From the NCBI RefSeq assembly GCF_025558425.1, contig NZ_CP094718.1, positions 558,001 to 622,000 on the forward strand: a DNA stretch of 64,000 bases, written 5' to 3'. A program made the position numbers and the translations under genes. Positions 40,874 to 51,482 of this stretch are shown piece by piece. Each line of letters begins with the position of its first letter. The first letter of the stretch is position 1. A model generated the notes under the pieces. It was not told where the DNA came from and did no database searches. It saw nothing but the letters and a program-made list of their open reading frames with translations. The stretch comes from Staphylococcus sp. IVB6240 (lineage in GTDB: Bacteria; Bacillota; Bacilli; Staphylococcales; Staphylococcaceae).

Positions 40874-41776
40874 ATGAAATTCTTATCATTCAAACACAAT
40901 GGTGAAAAATCGTATGGTGTTAAAGTTAAGAGAGAAGAAGCGGCTTGGGATTTAAGAAAAGTATTTGCTGATTTTGGTTCAACAGAATTCCAACCGAAAA
41001 CATTACTTGAAGGATTACAACATAACCAAACATTAGAATTTCAAGAGCAAGTAAGAAAAGCGGTTGTTGCAGCTGAAGAAAGTGGCAACGCAGCAGACTA
41101 CAAAGTTCAATATGCGGATATTGAATTTTTACCACCTGTTACACCGCCAAACAACGTGATTGCGTTTGGTCGTAACTATAAAGCACATGCTGAAGAATTA
41201 GATCATGATGTAGAACGCTTATATGTGTTTACAAAAGCGGCTTCATCATTAACAGGTGACGAAGCAACAATTCCTAACCATAAAGATATTACAGATGCAT
41301 TGGATTATGAAGGTGAGTTAGGGGTCGTAATTGGTAAGTCAGGTGAGAAAATTCCAAAAGGTTTAGCATTAGACTATGTTTACGGATATACAATCATTAA
41401 CGATATTACAGACCGTGCTGCTCAAAAAGCACACGACCAAGCATTTTTATCTAAGAGCTTAACAGGTGGATGCCCAATGGGACCTTATATTGTTACAAAA
41501 GATGAGCTTCCAACACCTGAAAATGTAAATATCGTTACAAAAGTAAACAATGAAATTCGCCAAGATGGAAATACATCACAAATGGTATTGAAAATTGATG
41601 AATTAATTGAAGAAATCTCTAAATATGTTGCGTTAAATCCAGGTGATATTATTGCAACTGGTACACCAGCAGGCGTAGGTGCAGGTATGAATCCACCGAA
41701 ATTCTTACAACCTGGTGATGAAGTGAAAGTAACAATCGATAATATCGGTACATTAACAACATTTATTGAAAAATAA
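40874..41776 (+). CDS. Fumarylacetoacetate hydrolase-family protein
   Basis: 300 residues. The C-terminal FAH domain begins at about residue 95 ([17 protein letters not shown]) and contains the metal triad in [12 protein letters not shown] and [13 protein letters not shown], and [19 protein letters not shown] at the end. Members hydrolyse or decarboxylate acylpyruvates or oxaloacetate; the substrate here cannot be told. TTAGGAGTTG precedes the ATG. Single gene followed by a hairpin terminator. Confidence 0.88.
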   Translation: MKFLSFKHNGEKSYGVKVKREEAAWDLRKVFADFGSTEFQPKTLLEGLQHNQTLEFQEQVRKAVVAAEESGNAADYKVQYADIEFLPPVTPPNNVIAFGRNYKAHAEELDHDVERLYVFTKAASSLTGDEATIPNHKDITDALDYEGELGVVIGKSGEKIPKGLALDYVYGYTIINDITDRAAQKAHDQAFLSKSLTGGCPMGPYIVTKDELPTPENVNIVTKVNNEIRQDGNTSQMVLKIDELIEEISKYVALNPGDIIATGTPAGVGAGMNPPKFLQPGDEVKVTIDNIGTLTTFIEK

Positions 41777-41790
41777 TATAATGTTTATTG

Positions 41791-41823
41791 AAATGGGGCA
41801 AAGTTATTTTGCCTCATTTTTTA
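41791..41823 (+). terminator. Intrinsic terminator after the FAH-family gene
   Basis: AAATGGGGCAAA pairs with TTTTGCCTCATTT (one wobble), then T run. The rest of 41824-42045 shows only a spacer before yisL. Confidence 0.85.
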
Positions 41824-42045
41824 TACCTTAGGGGGTTATATTTCAAGATTGAACAGGGTGACTTTGAGACCGAGACATCATCAATCTCTAAACATACCTT
41901 TCACAATCTCGTTCTTGCAGCTGGTAGTTTTATGGAGTGGTCTATTTAATTTTGAACAAAGCATCACATTTCAAGCATTCCAATATCTGGGAGAATAAGG
42001 ATATGTTATGATATGTAAGTCGATTTATATTAGGAGGATATAATT

Positions 42046-42435
42046 ATGGTATTGATTAATTTACACATTATTAGTTTTGTCATGCTATTAATACTTTTTT
42101 ATGCAACATATGAAAACTTTTCTAACAAACAAGGCCCAACGCCATTATTCAAACCATTGCATATGACAATGCGTTTATTCATGCTTTTCGTACTGATTAC
42201 AGGTTTCTGGTTAATTGCCAAAGCATTTACAAGTGCAGATGCCAGCCATATGTTGTTAACTTTGAAAATGGTAGGCGGACTGAACATTATTGGCTTAATG
42301 GAAGTCACAATTGCACGTAAGAAAAAGCAAGTTTCAAATCGTTCATTATTCATCTGGACATGGGTCATTGTTGTGATTACAGCAATCTTAGGTACGATCT
42401 TACCTTGGGGACCTATTACAGCATTATTCCATTAA
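42046..42435 (+). CDS. YisL-family (DUF1516) membrane protein
   Basis: 129 residues with four hydrophobic helices (LHIISFVMLLILFYATYEN; MRLFMLFVLITGFWLIAKAF; LLTLKMVGGLNIIGLMEVTI; FIWTWVIVVITAILGTILPW). It fits the YisL/UPF0344 family found in Bacillales, function unknown. TTAGGAGGA precedes the ATG. Confidence 0.85.
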   Translation: MVLINLHIISFVMLLILFYATYENFSNKQGPTPLFKPLHMTMRLFMLFVLITGFWLIAKAFTSADASHMLLTLKMVGGLNIIGLMEVTIARKKKQVSNRSLFIWTWVIVVITAILGTILPWGPITALFH

Positions 42436-42438
42436 AAA

Positions 42439-42493
42439 ATAAAACGTCATTTAGTCGTTCTCGTTGTAAGAACGAACTAAATGACGTTTTTTA
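42439..42493. terminator. Bidirectional terminator between yisL and cdr
   Basis: AAAACGTCATTTAGTCGTTCT (42441-42461, 21 bases) pairs with 42469-42490 almost perfectly; A and T runs flank both sides. Confidence 0.93.
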
Positions 42494-42497
42494 AATT

Positions 42498-43823
42498 TTA
42501 CGGACGTGCTTTATAGCCAAGCATATTGATCAGGTCTTTTGGGTGGCTATAGGGTGGTGCGTATGCTACTTCAAAAGCAGTGAGATCATCAATCGTTGCA
42601 CGATGCATCATCGCCATTGATAACACGTCAATACGCTTATCCACACCACTTTTACCAACGGCTGCTGCACGTAAAAGTTGACGTGTTTGTTTGTCGTAGT
42701 AGGCACGTAAATGTACAGGTGTATTGTTTGGATAATAGCCTGCATGTGTGCCATTTTTTACTTCAACCATGTCATAATCAAAATGTTCAAGGTCTAAGAG
42801 TGATACACCTGTACTTGCAAGTGTATAGTCAAAAAACTTAACGATACTCGCACCTAGAAAACCTTGGAAGACAACATCTTTATTACCAGCAATTTGTTCG
42901 GCAATAACACTTGCACCACGATGCGCACCCCAAGCGAGTGGTACATGTGCAGGAAGGTCAACATGACGATAGTGATGCGTTGCAATGTCACCAACAGCAT
43001 AGACGTTTGGGATATTTGTTTGGAAGCGGTCATTAACCGGAATGTAACCTTTTTCGTCCATCTTAATTCCAGATGTTTTTAAGAAATCAGAGTTAGGTTG
43101 GACACCGACCCCAGCAATAATCATGTCATAATCTTCTACCGTACCGGATTTGAAAGTAACCGTTTGACCATCGATAGAAACAACTTCTTCATTCAAACGA
43201 TAAGGGATATTTCGTGCATCTAATTCTGATAAAATAGCCGCATTCATATCTTGATCCATAAGTTTATTGATCGCTTCTGAACGATGAATTAATGTGGGTG
43301 ATAAGCCACGTTTATATATGTTTTCGAGTAGTTCTAAGCTGACATATCCTGCACCAATGAGTAACACGCGTTGTACTTGATGTGATGTGATATAGTTTTC
43401 AATCGCATCCGTGTCTTCCATATTACGCAGTGTGAATAGGTGTGGGACATCAAAGTCAAGACGTCGTGCACGCGCACCTGGGCTTAATACTAAAATATCA
43501 TAGTGATCTTTTAGCACTTTACCAGTGGTATGATCTTTAACTTCGACAGTTTGTGCTGTTGTATCCACATTAATTACTTCATGTTGCAATTTCACGGTAA
43601 TATTTTTCTTCTCTTTGAATTTTTCGGGTGTCATGGGTAATAATTGATCACGTGATGACACCACGTTTCCAAGGTAATATGGGAGTCCACAATTGGCAAA
43701 ACTCATATGACGGTCTTTTTCATAGACTATGATATCACTATCAGGGTCTAAACGACGAATCTGACTGGCACTCGTTGCACCACCTGCAACTGCACCGACA
43801 ACAATAATTTTCTGTTTAGTCAT
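42498..43823 (-). CDS. cdr: CoA-disulfide reductase
   Basis: 441-residue flavoprotein of the NADH oxidase/CoA-disulfide reductase group. Rossmann motif [21 protein letters not shown] at the N terminus, the single redox Cys in [15 protein letters not shown] motif [18 protein letters not shown], and FAD motif [11 protein letters not shown]. Staphylococci use CoA instead of glutathione as a major low-molecular-weight thiol, and this enzyme keeps it reduced with NADPH. It lies 14 bases after a HAD phosphatase gene and is probably co-transcribed with it. Confidence 0.93.
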   Translation of the reverse strand: MTKQKIIVVGAVAGGATSASQIRRLDPDSDIIVYEKDRHMSFANCGLPYYLGNVVSSRDQLLPMTPEKFKEKKNITVKLQHEVINVDTTAQTVEVKDHTTGKVLKDHYDILVLSPGARARRLDFDVPHLFTLRNMEDTDAIENYITSHQVQRVLLIGAGYVSLELLENIYKRGLSPTLIHRSEAINKLMDQDMNAAILSELDARNIPYRLNEEVVSIDGQTVTFKSGTVEDYDMIIAGVGVQPNSDFLKTSGIKMDEKGYIPVNDRFQTNIPNVYAVGDIATHHYRHVDLPAHVPLAWGAHRGASVIAEQIAGNKDVVFQGFLGASIVKFFDYTLASTGVSLLDLEHFDYDMVEVKNGTHAGYYPNNTPVHLRAYYDKQTRQLLRAAAVGKSGVDKRIDVLSMAMMHRATIDDLTAFEVAYAPPYSHPKDLINMLGYKARP

Positions 43824-43837
43824 CTGGTCGTCCTCCT

Positions 43838-44659
43838 TTATGATTTTGGAATATTTAATTGGAAGAAGTCGTTTAAATAGATACCAATGCCTTCTTCATT
43901 GTTTGATAACGTTGTGTCGTTTGCGATGTATTTCAATTCATAAATGGCATTCCCCATTGCAATACCATGTTTGGCATACTTAATCATTTCAAGGTCATTA
44001 TCTTCATCGCCAAAAGCAATAATTTCATTGCGTTCAATACCAAGGTGTTTACGAACAATATCAATTCCGACAGCTTTACTAATCCCACGTTTGACAATTT
44101 CAATTACAGGGAATGGTGCACCCCAACGTCGGTGTTCAATATTCTCGGCATAAAAGCGTGTTAAAACCTGTTTGACACGTGGAATCATATGTTCTTCAGC
44201 CTCAACCAATAAGCTTGTAGGGTCTTCATGTAAGAGTGTTTCGAGATCGCCGACTTTGATATTAGGATTCCCCATGCTAAAACCATCAAACAAACGATTA
44301 TCAGGACGGTCGATATAGACTTGGTCACCTACTTCGGCAATCATATTTTGGATATCCATTTTTTTTAACGTTTCAATAATACTTGTCGCAATGCCTTCAT
44401 CAAGACGTTCATGATAAGTAGGAAAGTCTGAATTGCCAGGATGGTGGATGAATGCACCATTAAAGTTGACGATTGGCGTATCGAGTTCTAGTTGATCATA
44501 GTACAATTTGCTCGCACGATATGGTCGTCCTGTTGTAATCATAAGTGCGTGCCCTTGGGCTTGAAGTGCCTTTAAGACACGGAATGTATATGGAGGGATC
44601 TTTTTATCATCATTTAATAAAGTCCCATCTAAATCTAAACAAATTAAATGTTTTTTCAT
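43838..44659 (-). CDS. Cof-type HAD-superfamily phosphatase
   Basis: 273 residues. Motif [14 protein letters not shown], motif [18 protein letters not shown], and motif [30 protein letters not shown] are intact, with a C2-type cap between. These enzymes dephosphorylate sugar phosphates, PLP or FMN; specificity is unknown. TAGGAG precedes the ATG. Confidence 0.9.
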   Translation of the reverse strand: MKKHLICLDLDGTLLNDDKKIPPYTFRVLKALQAQGHALMITTGRPYRASKLYYDQLELDTPIVNFNGAFIHHPGNSDFPTYHERLDEGIATSIIETLKKMDIQNMIAEVGDQVYIDRPDNRLFDGFSMGNPNIKVGDLETLLHEDPTSLLVEAEEHMIPRVKQVLTRFYAENIEHRRWGAPFPVIEIVKRGISKAVGIDIVRKHLGIERNEIIAFGDEDNDLEMIKYAKHGIAMGNAIYELKYIANDTTLSNNEEGIGIYLNDFFQLNIPKS

Positions 44660-44770
44660 GGTATTCTCCTAAATTCTAAAGTTCAGTATATGATTATCAT
44701 AGCATTTTATTGTAGAAATGTAATGATTTTGATATATTGATAGTAACGACAAATGAAGAGGTGAATAGGC

Positions 44771-45079
44771 ATGGAAGAAGCATTAAAAGATAGTATTTTA
44801 GGTGCATTAGAGAACGTTATTGACCCAGAGCTTGGTATTGATATCGTGAATCTAGGCCTTGTTTATAAAGTTGACTTAAATGATGATGGTTTATGTACAG
44901 TTGAAATGACATTAACATCAATCGGATGCCCAATGGGACCACAAATTGTGGATCAAGTAAAAACAGCATTAGGCGAACTACCAGAGATTAAAGAAACTGA
45001 AGTAAACATCGTATGGAATCCACCATGGAACAAAGATATGATGTCACGTTACGCTAAAATTGCATTAGGCGTTAGCTAA
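44771..45079 (+). CDS. sufT: Iron-sulfur cluster assembly protein SufT (DUF59/MIP18)
   Basis: 102-residue single-domain MIP18/PaaD-like protein: ALENVIDPELGIDIVNLGLVY, then TLTSIGCPMGPQIVDQV with the conserved Cys, and VNIVWNPPWNKDMMS. In S. aureus the homologue SufT helps mature Fe-S proteins under high demand. GAAGAGGTG precedes the ATG. Own terminator. Confidence 0.9.
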   Translation: MEEALKDSILGALENVIDPELGIDIVNLGLVYKVDLNDDGLCTVEMTLTSIGCPMGPQIVDQVKTALGELPEIKETEVNIVWNPPWNKDMMSRYAKIALGVS

Positions 45080-45120
45080 TCATTGATATATCATTAAATA
45101 CAATATAGCAATCATGACGA

Positions 45121-45157
45121 AGAACTGAACTTAGATAAAAGGTTCAGTTCTTTTTTT
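45121..45157 (+). terminator. Intrinsic terminator after sufT
   Basis: AGAACTGAAC (45121-45130) and GTTCAGTTCT (45142-45151), then seven T. Confidence 0.92.
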
Positions 45158-45288
45158 AAGAAATTTTATAGTGATATCGTGGGAATTATAAAGTATGATA
45201 TGTAATGTACATACTACTCAAGATGATGATCACGACTTTTTAAACATAAATTAAACTTGAAAATTTATAAGAAGAAAGAATGATAAAC

Positions 45289-47106
45289 ATGTGGAATTTT
45301 ACTAAAACGCCTCAAAAGCAACTTAAAACACGTTATATGCCTGGTCTTGATGGTTTACGTGCCATTGCTGTTCTTGCCGTCATTATTTATCACTTTAATC
45401 CGCAATGGTTACCAGGTGGTTTCTTAGGTGTGGATACGTTTTTTGTTATTTCTGGCTACCTTATCACAAGTTTATTATTAACCGAATATCATAATACACA
45501 ACGTATTGATCTGGTGTCATTCTGGATCAGACGATTGAAACGTCTTTTGCCAGCCGTGATTTTTTTAATTATGTCCGTGTTGATTCTAACATTATTAACC
45601 GTACCATCTGAAATTAAATCTGTTCGTGGTGATGCATTTGCTGCGCTATTTTATGTAAGTAACTGGTGGTACATTTTTCAAGATGTTGATTACTTTGCAC
45701 AATTTGAAGTCGCACCACTAAAGCATCTATGGTCACTGGCTATTGAAGAACAATTCTACTTATTCTTTCCAATTGTTTTACTTGGTTTGCTGCATTTTGT
45801 TAAGCGTCTTAAGCCTATGTTATATACTATTTTATTTTTTATAGTGATATCTATTGTGGCAATGGGAATTTTGTATGAGCCACAAGGGAATGTGGCACGT
45901 GTTTATTTCGGGACGGATACACGTCTACAAACGATGTTGTTAGGTGTGATATTGGCTTTTGTATGGCCTGCATTTAAGTTACGTCTGCAAACGGCCAGTC
46001 AGTCACGTTTTATTATTGATGGCATCGGGGCTGTTGCGTTAGTTGGTTTATTTTTATGTTTCCGATTTGTTAATGAATCACAGGGTGGCTTGTATTATGG
46101 CGGCTTTGCGCTTATTAGTGTCTTAACACTTTTTATTATCGCAAGTGCTGTGTTACCTGGTGGCGGATTTTCAAAATTATTGGGGAATCCATTATTTCTA
46201 TATATTGGATCACGTTCCTATAGCCTATATCTATGGCATTATCCGATTATTGTTTTAATCCACCATCATTTTGTACAGGGACAAATTCCATTGTGGGTCT
46301 ATGTAATTGAGGCGATATTCATGTTCTTAATGGCTGAATTCTCATATCGATATATAGAAACACCATTCCGTCATTCTGGCTTTAAGATATTTGACTTTAA
46401 ACACTTGAAGCAATGGCGAGTATTAAATGTGAAGCGCGCATGGCTAGCGATTATATTACTTGTACCATCGTTGTTGATTTTATTAGGTGCCTTCAATGGA
46501 TTGGCTAAAGAAAAAACACATACCACAGCCATTAATACAGATGATATTGAAAAATATATCACTGTACCGATACCTTTGGGCGATATGAAAGTTGCGGGAT
46601 TAGAAGTGAAAGGTCAAGCGTCACAATATGCAAACTGGAAACCACTTTTAATCGGTGATTCTGTCATGGTAGACATCGGTGATACATTCAAAGAACAGGT
46701 ACCACACGCGAGTATTAATGGTTTGATTGGACGTCAGCTTGTTCAAGCAATTCCACTTGTGAGGGAAGACTACCCGGATTATAAAGACAAGGATGATATG
46801 GTCGTATTACAGCTCGGAACGAATGGTGATTTTACTGAAGAGCAATTAGATACATTGCTGGATCTTTTAGGGAAATCACAAGTCTATTTAGTCAATACGA
46901 GTGTTCCGCGTGACTATCAAGCGCACGTCAATGACTTGTTTAAGCAAGCGGCACAAAAGCGTGACAATGTGCATCTTGTTGATTGGCATGCAAGATCACA
47001 AGGACACACAGAATACTTTGCGCCAGATGGTATTCATTTAGAAGCGGATGGTGTCAACGCATTGATTGATGAAATTATTAAATCGATGAAAAAGCATCAG
47101 AAATAA
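45289..47106 (+). CDS. OatA-like membrane acyltransferase with SGNH domain
   Basis: About 605 residues. The N-terminal acyltransferase_3 domain has YMPGLDGLRAIAVLAVIIYHF, GGFLGVDTFFVISGYLIT and RRLKRLLPAVI, with around ten or eleven transmembrane helices. The extracytoplasmic C-terminal SGNH hydrolase starts at LLIGDSVMVDIGD (nucleophile Ser) and ends with FAPDGIHLEADG (Asp, His). This architecture is that of peptidoglycan O-acetyltransferases; staphylococci have OatA and this clpB-linked paralogue, whose substrate I cannot assign. The frame also opens at ATG 45280, but the AAGAAAG site spaces better with 45289. Both are possible. Confidence 0.85.
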   Translation: MWNFTKTPQKQLKTRYMPGLDGLRAIAVLAVIIYHFNPQWLPGGFLGVDTFFVISGYLITSLLLTEYHNTQRIDLVSFWIRRLKRLLPAVIFLIMSVLILTLLTVPSEIKSVRGDAFAALFYVSNWWYIFQDVDYFAQFEVAPLKHLWSLAIEEQFYLFFPIVLLGLLHFVKRLKPMLYTILFFIVISIVAMGILYEPQGNVARVYFGTDTRLQTMLLGVILAFVWPAFKLRLQTASQSRFIIDGIGAVALVGLFLCFRFVNESQGGLYYGGFALISVLTLFIIASAVLPGGGFSKLLGNPLFLYIGSRSYSLYLWHYPIIVLIHHHFVQGQIPLWVYVIEAIFMFLMAEFSYRYIETPFRHSGFKIFDFKHLKQWRVLNVKRAWLAIILLVPSLLILLGAFNGLAKEKTHTTAINTDDIEKYITVPIPLGDMKVAGLEVKGQASQYANWKPLLIGDSVMVDIGDTFKEQVPHASINGLIGRQLVQAIPLVREDYPDYKDKDDMVVLQLGTNGDFTEEQLDTLLDLLGKSQVYLVNTSVPRDYQAHVNDLFKQAAQKRDNVHLVDWHARSQGHTEYFAPDGIHLEADGVNALIDEIIKSMKKHQK

Positions 47107-47116
47107 ATCAAGATTA

Positions 47117-47162
47117 GGATAGAAACACAGTTGAAATTCTCTTGTGTTTTCTATCCTTTTTT
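47117..47162 (+). terminator. Intrinsic terminator after the acyltransferase gene
   Basis: AGGATAGAAACAC (47117-47129) and GTGTTTTCTATCCT (47144-47157), then T run. Confidence 0.88.
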
Positions 47163-47163
47163 G

Positions 47164-47217
47164 TTGATTTTTAGAAAAGGCGAGCGTATAATTAAATTAA
47201 GGTCAAAGAAAGTCAAA
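47164..47217 (+). promoter_or_regulatory. clpB promoter with CtsR operator
   Basis: TTGATT (47164-47169), 17-base spacer, TATAAT (47187-47192). The heptad repeat GGTCAAAGAAAGTCAAA at 47201-47217 matches the CtsR consensus RGTCAAANANRGTCAAA exactly and lies on the transcription start region. Extra half sites GTCAAA and TTGACC follow to 47229. No CIRCE element is seen. Confidence 0.92.
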
Positions 47218-47256
47218 GTCAAATTGACCTATTTTGAAATAAAGGAGTGACGTATT

Positions 47257-49869
47257 TTGGATATTAATCAGATGACGCATTCTATACAAAATGCTTTACA
47301 AAAAGCGATTGAATCAACACAAACTTATCAATTAACAAATATTGAAACAGAAGCTGTACTGAAAGCAGTTCTTGAAGCAGATGAGAGTTTATACAAAACA
47401 ATTTTAGAACGTGCAGAAATAGATACAGAGGCACTTGCCAAAGCATACGATAAAAAATTAACACAATATCCTAAAGTAACCGGCGATAATGTTCAGTACG
47501 GACAATATTTATCGCCAAAGACAAATACATTATTTAATAAAGCAGAACAACATATGAAAGCATATGATGATCAATTCATCTCTATGGAACACATGTTGTT
47601 AGCTGCGATGGAAGTAGACGAAACAACCGCATCGTTCGTTGAATATAAAGAACAAGTGATTAAAGAAATTATAAAAAAAGTCAGAGGGGGAAACCATGTG
47701 ACAACACAAAATCCTGAAGTGAACTATGAAGCATTACCAAAATATGGACGTGATTTAGTAGAAGAAGTACGTAAGGGCAACATGGATCCGGTTATTGGTC
47801 GTGACGAAGAAATTCGTAACACAATTCGTATTTTAAGCCGTAAAACCAAAAACAACCCTGTCTTAATCGGTGAACCAGGTGTTGGTAAAACAGCGATTGT
47901 AGAAGGCCTTGCACAACGTATCGTGAAAAAAGATGTACCGGATTCTTTACTTGATAAAACAGTTTTCGAACTCGATTTAAGCGCCTTAGTAGCAGGGGCT
48001 AAGTATCGTGGTGAATTTGAAGAACGACTCAAAGCAGTCTTAAAAGAAGTGAAAGATTCAGATGGTCGTATCTTACTATTCATTGATGAAATTCATATGC
48101 TTGTTGGTGCAGGAAAAACAGATGGTGCAATGGATGCCGGAAATATGTTAAAACCAATGCTTGCACGTGGTGAATTGCATTGCATTGGGGCAACAACTTT
48201 GAATGAATATCGTGAATACATCGAGAAAGATTCAGCATTAGAACGTCGTTTCCAAAAAGTAAATGTAAAAGAGCCAAATATTGACGACACTATTTCAATT
48301 TTACGTGGTTTAAAAGAACGTTATGAAGTGCACCATGGTGTACGCATTCAAGACCGTGCGTTAGTCGCAGCAGCGGAATTATCAGATCGCTACATTACAG
48401 ATCGCTTTTTACCAGATAAAGCGATTGACCTTGTAGACCAAGCTTCTGCTACGATTCGCACAGAAATGGGATCAAACCCAACAGAACTGGACCAAGCTAA
48501 TCGTCGTGTGATGCAATTAGAAATTGAAGAAAATGCATTGAAAAAAGAATCTGATGAAGCAAGTCGTGTACGTCTGCAAGAACTTCAAGAAGAATTAGCG
48601 GAAGAAAAAGAAAAACAAGCCCAACTACAAGCACGCGTTGAGCAAGAAAAAGAAAAAATTGCGAAAGTCCAAGAAAAACGTGCAGAGTTGGATGAAAGCC
48701 GTAAAGCATTAGAAGATGCGGAAAATAACTATGACCTTGAAACAGCAGCTGTATTACAACATGGTAAAATCCCACAATTGGAAAAAGAGCTAAAAGAATT
48801 AGAAGCAGCTTTCCAAGAAACACAAGGTGAAGATAGCGACCGTATCATTCGAGAAGTCGTAACAGATGAGGAAATTGGAGAAATTGTTAGTCAATGGACA
48901 GGTATTCCAGTATCAAAATTAGTAGAAACAGAACGAGAAAAACTGTTGAACTTATCGGATATTCTTCATCAACGTGTTGTAGGTCAAGATCGTGCGGTTG
49001 ATCTAGTATCAGATGCGGTTGTACGTGCCAGAGCAGGTATTAAAGATCCAAGTCGTCCAATCGGTTCATTCTTATTCTTAGGGCCTACAGGTGTCGGTAA
49101 AACAGAACTTGCAAAATCACTCGCATCGACATTGTTTGATTCTGAAAAACATATGATTCGTATTGATATGAGTGAATATATGGAAAAACACGCTGTCTCT
49201 CGTTTAATCGGTGCGCCTCCAGGTTATGTAGGACATGATGAAGGAGGACAATTGACAGAAGCGGTTAGACGTAATCCTTACTCAGTCATCTTATTGGATG
49301 AAGTAGAAAAAGCACATACAGATGTCTTTAATGTCTTATTACAAATTTTAGATGAAGGACGTTTAACAGATTCTAAAGGCCGTAGTGTAGACTTTAAAAA
49401 TACCATTATCATTATGACAAGTAATATCGGTTCACAAATTTTATTAGAAAATGTTAAAAATGAAGGTGCAATCACTGAAGAAACAGAAAAAGCAGTGATG
49501 CAAAGTTTAAATGCTTACTTCAAACCGGAAATCTTAAACCGTATGGATGATATTGTATTATTCCGTCCGTTATCAGTAGATGATATGCAAATGATCGTTG
49601 ATAAAATCTTAACAAACTTAAATATGCGATTAATGGATCAACGTATTACATTAGATTTAACTGATGAGGCGAAAAAATGGATGGGTGAAACAGCATATGA
49701 ACCAGAGTATGGTGCACGTCCATTAAAACGATTTGTCCAACGTCATGTAGAAACACCATTGGCGCGCTTAATCATTAAAGATAACTTGCAAGAGGGTACG
49801 CATGTACACGGTTATTTACAAGATAGTGCCATTCACTTTGATATCAATAAACCATTAGAAAAAGAATAA
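47257..49869 (+). CDS. clpB: ATP-dependent disaggregase ClpB
   Basis: 870-residue Hsp100 chaperone that dissolves protein aggregates with DnaK. Order: N-domain (1-150), AAA1 with Walker [14 protein letters not shown], coiled-coil middle domain (about 410-530, rich in Glu/Lys/Gln), and AAA2 with [13 protein letters not shown] and [16 protein letters not shown]. It has no ClpP-docking tripeptide region that I can see, as expected. Starts at TTG 47257 after AAAGGAGTGA, giving [14 protein letters not shown], as in the S. aureus homologue. Under CtsR control. Confidence 0.96.
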   Translation: MDINQMTHSIQNALQKAIESTQTYQLTNIETEAVLKAVLEADESLYKTILERAEIDTEALAKAYDKKLTQYPKVTGDNVQYGQYLSPKTNTLFNKAEQHMKAYDDQFISMEHMLLAAMEVDETTASFVEYKEQVIKEIIKKVRGGNHVTTQNPEVNYEALPKYGRDLVEEVRKGNMDPVIGRDEEIRNTIRILSRKTKNNPVLIGEPGVGKTAIVEGLAQRIVKKDVPDSLLDKTVFELDLSALVAGAKYRGEFEERLKAVLKEVKDSDGRILLFIDEIHMLVGAGKTDGAMDAGNMLKPMLARGELHCIGATTLNEYREYIEKDSALERRFQKVNVKEPNIDDTISILRGLKERYEVHHGVRIQDRALVAAAELSDRYITDRFLPDKAIDLVDQASATIRTEMGSNPTELDQANRRVMQLEIEENALKKESDEASRVRLQELQEELAEEKEKQAQLQARVEQEKEKIAKVQEKRAELDESRKALEDAENNYDLETAAVLQHGKIPQLEKELKELEAAFQETQGEDSDRIIREVVTDEEIGEIVSQWTGIPVSKLVETEREKLLNLSDILHQRVVGQDRAVDLVSDAVVRARAGIKDPSRPIGSFLFLGPTGVGKTELAKSLASTLFDSEKHMIRIDMSEYMEKHAVSRLIGAPPGYVGHDEGGQLTEAVRRNPYSVILLDEVEKAHTDVFNVLLQILDEGRLTDSKGRSVDFKNTIIIMTSNIGSQILLENVKNEGAITEETEKAVMQSLNAYFKPEILNRMDDIVLFRPLSVDDMQMIVDKILTNLNMRLMDQRITLDLTDEAKKWMGETAYEPEYGARPLKRFVQRHVETPLARLIIKDNLQEGTHVHGYLQDSAIHFDINKPLEKE

Positions 49870-49914
49870 CAGTCAAAAGGGCGTATGCGAATATCGTGTG
49901 CGCCTTTTTACTGT
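49869..49914. terminator. Terminator after clpB
   Basis: Outer ACAGT/ACTGT, then AAAAGG and CCTTTTT with an imperfect GCGTATGCG/CGTGTGCG stem; one bulge. The gap to 50197 is otherwise an AT-rich promoter region without a gene. Confidence 0.75.
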
Positions 49915-50197
49915 CATGAAATCATTAAACTTGAGCAGTGTTTGTAAGTGAGAATAGTATTGTTTAAGAAATGAGTTATTATTTTAATTTATACATAATG
50001 TTTGAATTGATGATATGAAATCGAATGTTTACGAACTTTATTCTTATTCTAGTATATAAATTTTTATTAAACTCGTTATGTTATAATAACAAGCAGGGTT
50101 GAATATAAATATATTTTTATCAGAACAATAACTTATCAGTGATGTTCTAAAATAATATTTTGACTCAATCCAAAATATACATATAAGGGTGATGTAG

Positions 50198-51085
50198 ATG
50201 AATCAATGGACAAAAACTTCAGCGGTACTTTTGGCGTTAGGTCTTGTGACAACATCTGTACCACATGATGCACAAGCTGGAAGTGATGTCGCCGTACAAC
50301 AGCAGCAAATGACTGAGGAAGATGCAACAGCACAATTAGCTTCACAAAATATGATGGGCGTGGCTTGGTATCAAAATTCTGCTGAAGCTAAGGCACTATA
50401 TGCACAAGGTTACAATTCAGCGAAAGAAGCACTAGATGAACACATCAAAAAGCATAAAGGTGGGAAAAAGCTGGCTATTGCTTTAGATATTGATGAAACA
50501 GTATTAGATAACTCACCATACCAAGCATATAATACGTTGCAAGGTGCATCATTCCCTGATGGTTGGCATGAATGGGTACAATCAGCACAAGCAAAACCTG
50601 TTTATGGGGCAAAAGATTTCTTGAAATATGCAGATGAGCACGATGTAGAAATTTTTTATGTCTCAGATCGTTCTCATGAAGAAGACCTTCAAGCAACGAT
50701 TAAAAACTTAAAACAACAAGGTTTACCACAAGCTGATGAAGCACATGTATTGCTTAAAAAAGAAGGGGAACATGGCAAAACAGAACGCCGTGATCGCATT
50801 AAAACAGAATATCGCCTTGTACAATTATTCGGTGACAACTTGTTAGATTTTGATGAGCCGAAAGCAGCGACACCTGAAGGACGTGAAACATTCGTAAAAC
50901 AACATGAAGATGATTTTGGTAGCAGATATATCATCTTCCCGAATCCAATGTACGGTAGCTGGGAAGCCACTTTATACAACAACGACTACAGCATCAGCGC
51001 TGAGCAAAAATCTGAATTACGTCAATCATCCATTACTTACTTTGACCCAGAAACACAACAGTTGAAACAAGGTGCAGTTAAATAA
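50198..51085 (+). CDS. sapS: Secreted class C acid phosphatase/5'-nucleotidase (SapS-like)
   Basis: 295 residues of the DDDD-superfamily e(P4) group. Signal peptide MNQWTKTSAVLLALGLVTT with AQA cleavage near residue 28; there is no lipobox Cys, so it is secreted rather than lipid-anchored. Motif I is IALDIDETVLDNSPYQ, motif II FYVSDRSHEED and motif III QLFGDNLLDF, giving the four Asp. It matches S. aureus SapS throughout. It would release phosphate from nucleotides and other monoesters outside the cell. Confidence 0.9.
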   Translation: MNQWTKTSAVLLALGLVTTSVPHDAQAGSDVAVQQQQMTEEDATAQLASQNMMGVAWYQNSAEAKALYAQGYNSAKEALDEHIKKHKGGKKLAIALDIDETVLDNSPYQAYNTLQGASFPDGWHEWVQSAQAKPVYGAKDFLKYADEHDVEIFYVSDRSHEEDLQATIKNLKQQGLPQADEAHVLLKKEGEHGKTERRDRIKTEYRLVQLFGDNLLDFDEPKAATPEGRETFVKQHEDDFGSRYIIFPNPMYGSWEATLYNNDYSISAEQKSELRQSSITYFDPETQQLKQGAVK

Positions 51086-51091
51086 TTTATT

Positions 51092-51134
51092 AAAAAAAGC
51101 CATTGTGTCAATATCATAAACGCAATGGCTTTTA
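51092..51134. terminator. Bidirectional terminator between sapS and the DUF2929 gene
   Basis: AAAAAGCCATTG pairs with CAATGGCTTTT (51123-51133); A and T runs on both sides. Confidence 0.88.
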
Positions 51135-51137
51135 CTG

Positions 51138-51332
51138 TTAATGTGATTCAGTTGAATGGTTGTTTGGTGTTGATCCAGCTGTATCTAAAATTAAGATAAT
51201 GACAAAAACAAAAGCAGCTAGCGCGATAGGTGTGACTACGTTAAGTGGTCCGCCACCGCCTAAGCTATTTAATACGAAGTTCACCATCTCGAATAATACA
51301 ACAGCCCAGATAAACGTAATGACATATTTCAT
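51138..51332 (-). CDS. Small DUF2929 (YjzD-like) membrane protein
   Basis: 64 residues, MKYVITFIWAVVLFEMVNFV then LNVVTPIALAAFVFVIILIL: two transmembrane helices joined by a Gly-rich turn (SLGGGG) and a polar tail. The same family lies divergent to fabH in Bacillus and staphylococci; function unknown. GGAGG lies ten bases before ATG 51332; the GTG at 51341 abuts the ribosome site and is not used. Confidence 0.82.
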   Translation of the reverse strand: MKYVITFIWAVVLFEMVNFVLNSLGGGGPLNVVTPIALAAFVFVIILILDTAGSTPNNHSTESH

Positions 51333-51440
51333 TATGTACACGCCTCCATTTTTGCTGATAGTGCTATTATAAAGCTCTTTTGTTTAATTGTATAGTAGGG
51401 GCAAGTTTATTGCTTTTATTTTTTAGTACCTTGTGTTAAA

Positions 51441-51457
51441 TTAATACCTGGTATTAA
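51441..51457 (+). promoter_or_regulatory. FapR operator before fabH
   Basis: TTAATACCTGGTATTAA is a perfect 17-base palindrome of the FapR type (TTAGTACCTRGTACTAA). A weaker TTTAGTACC half site lies just upstream at 51422. FapR releases this operator when malonyl-CoA is high. Confidence 0.88.
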
Positions 51458-51482
51458 AAAAATAAAAGAAGGTGTTCAAACC

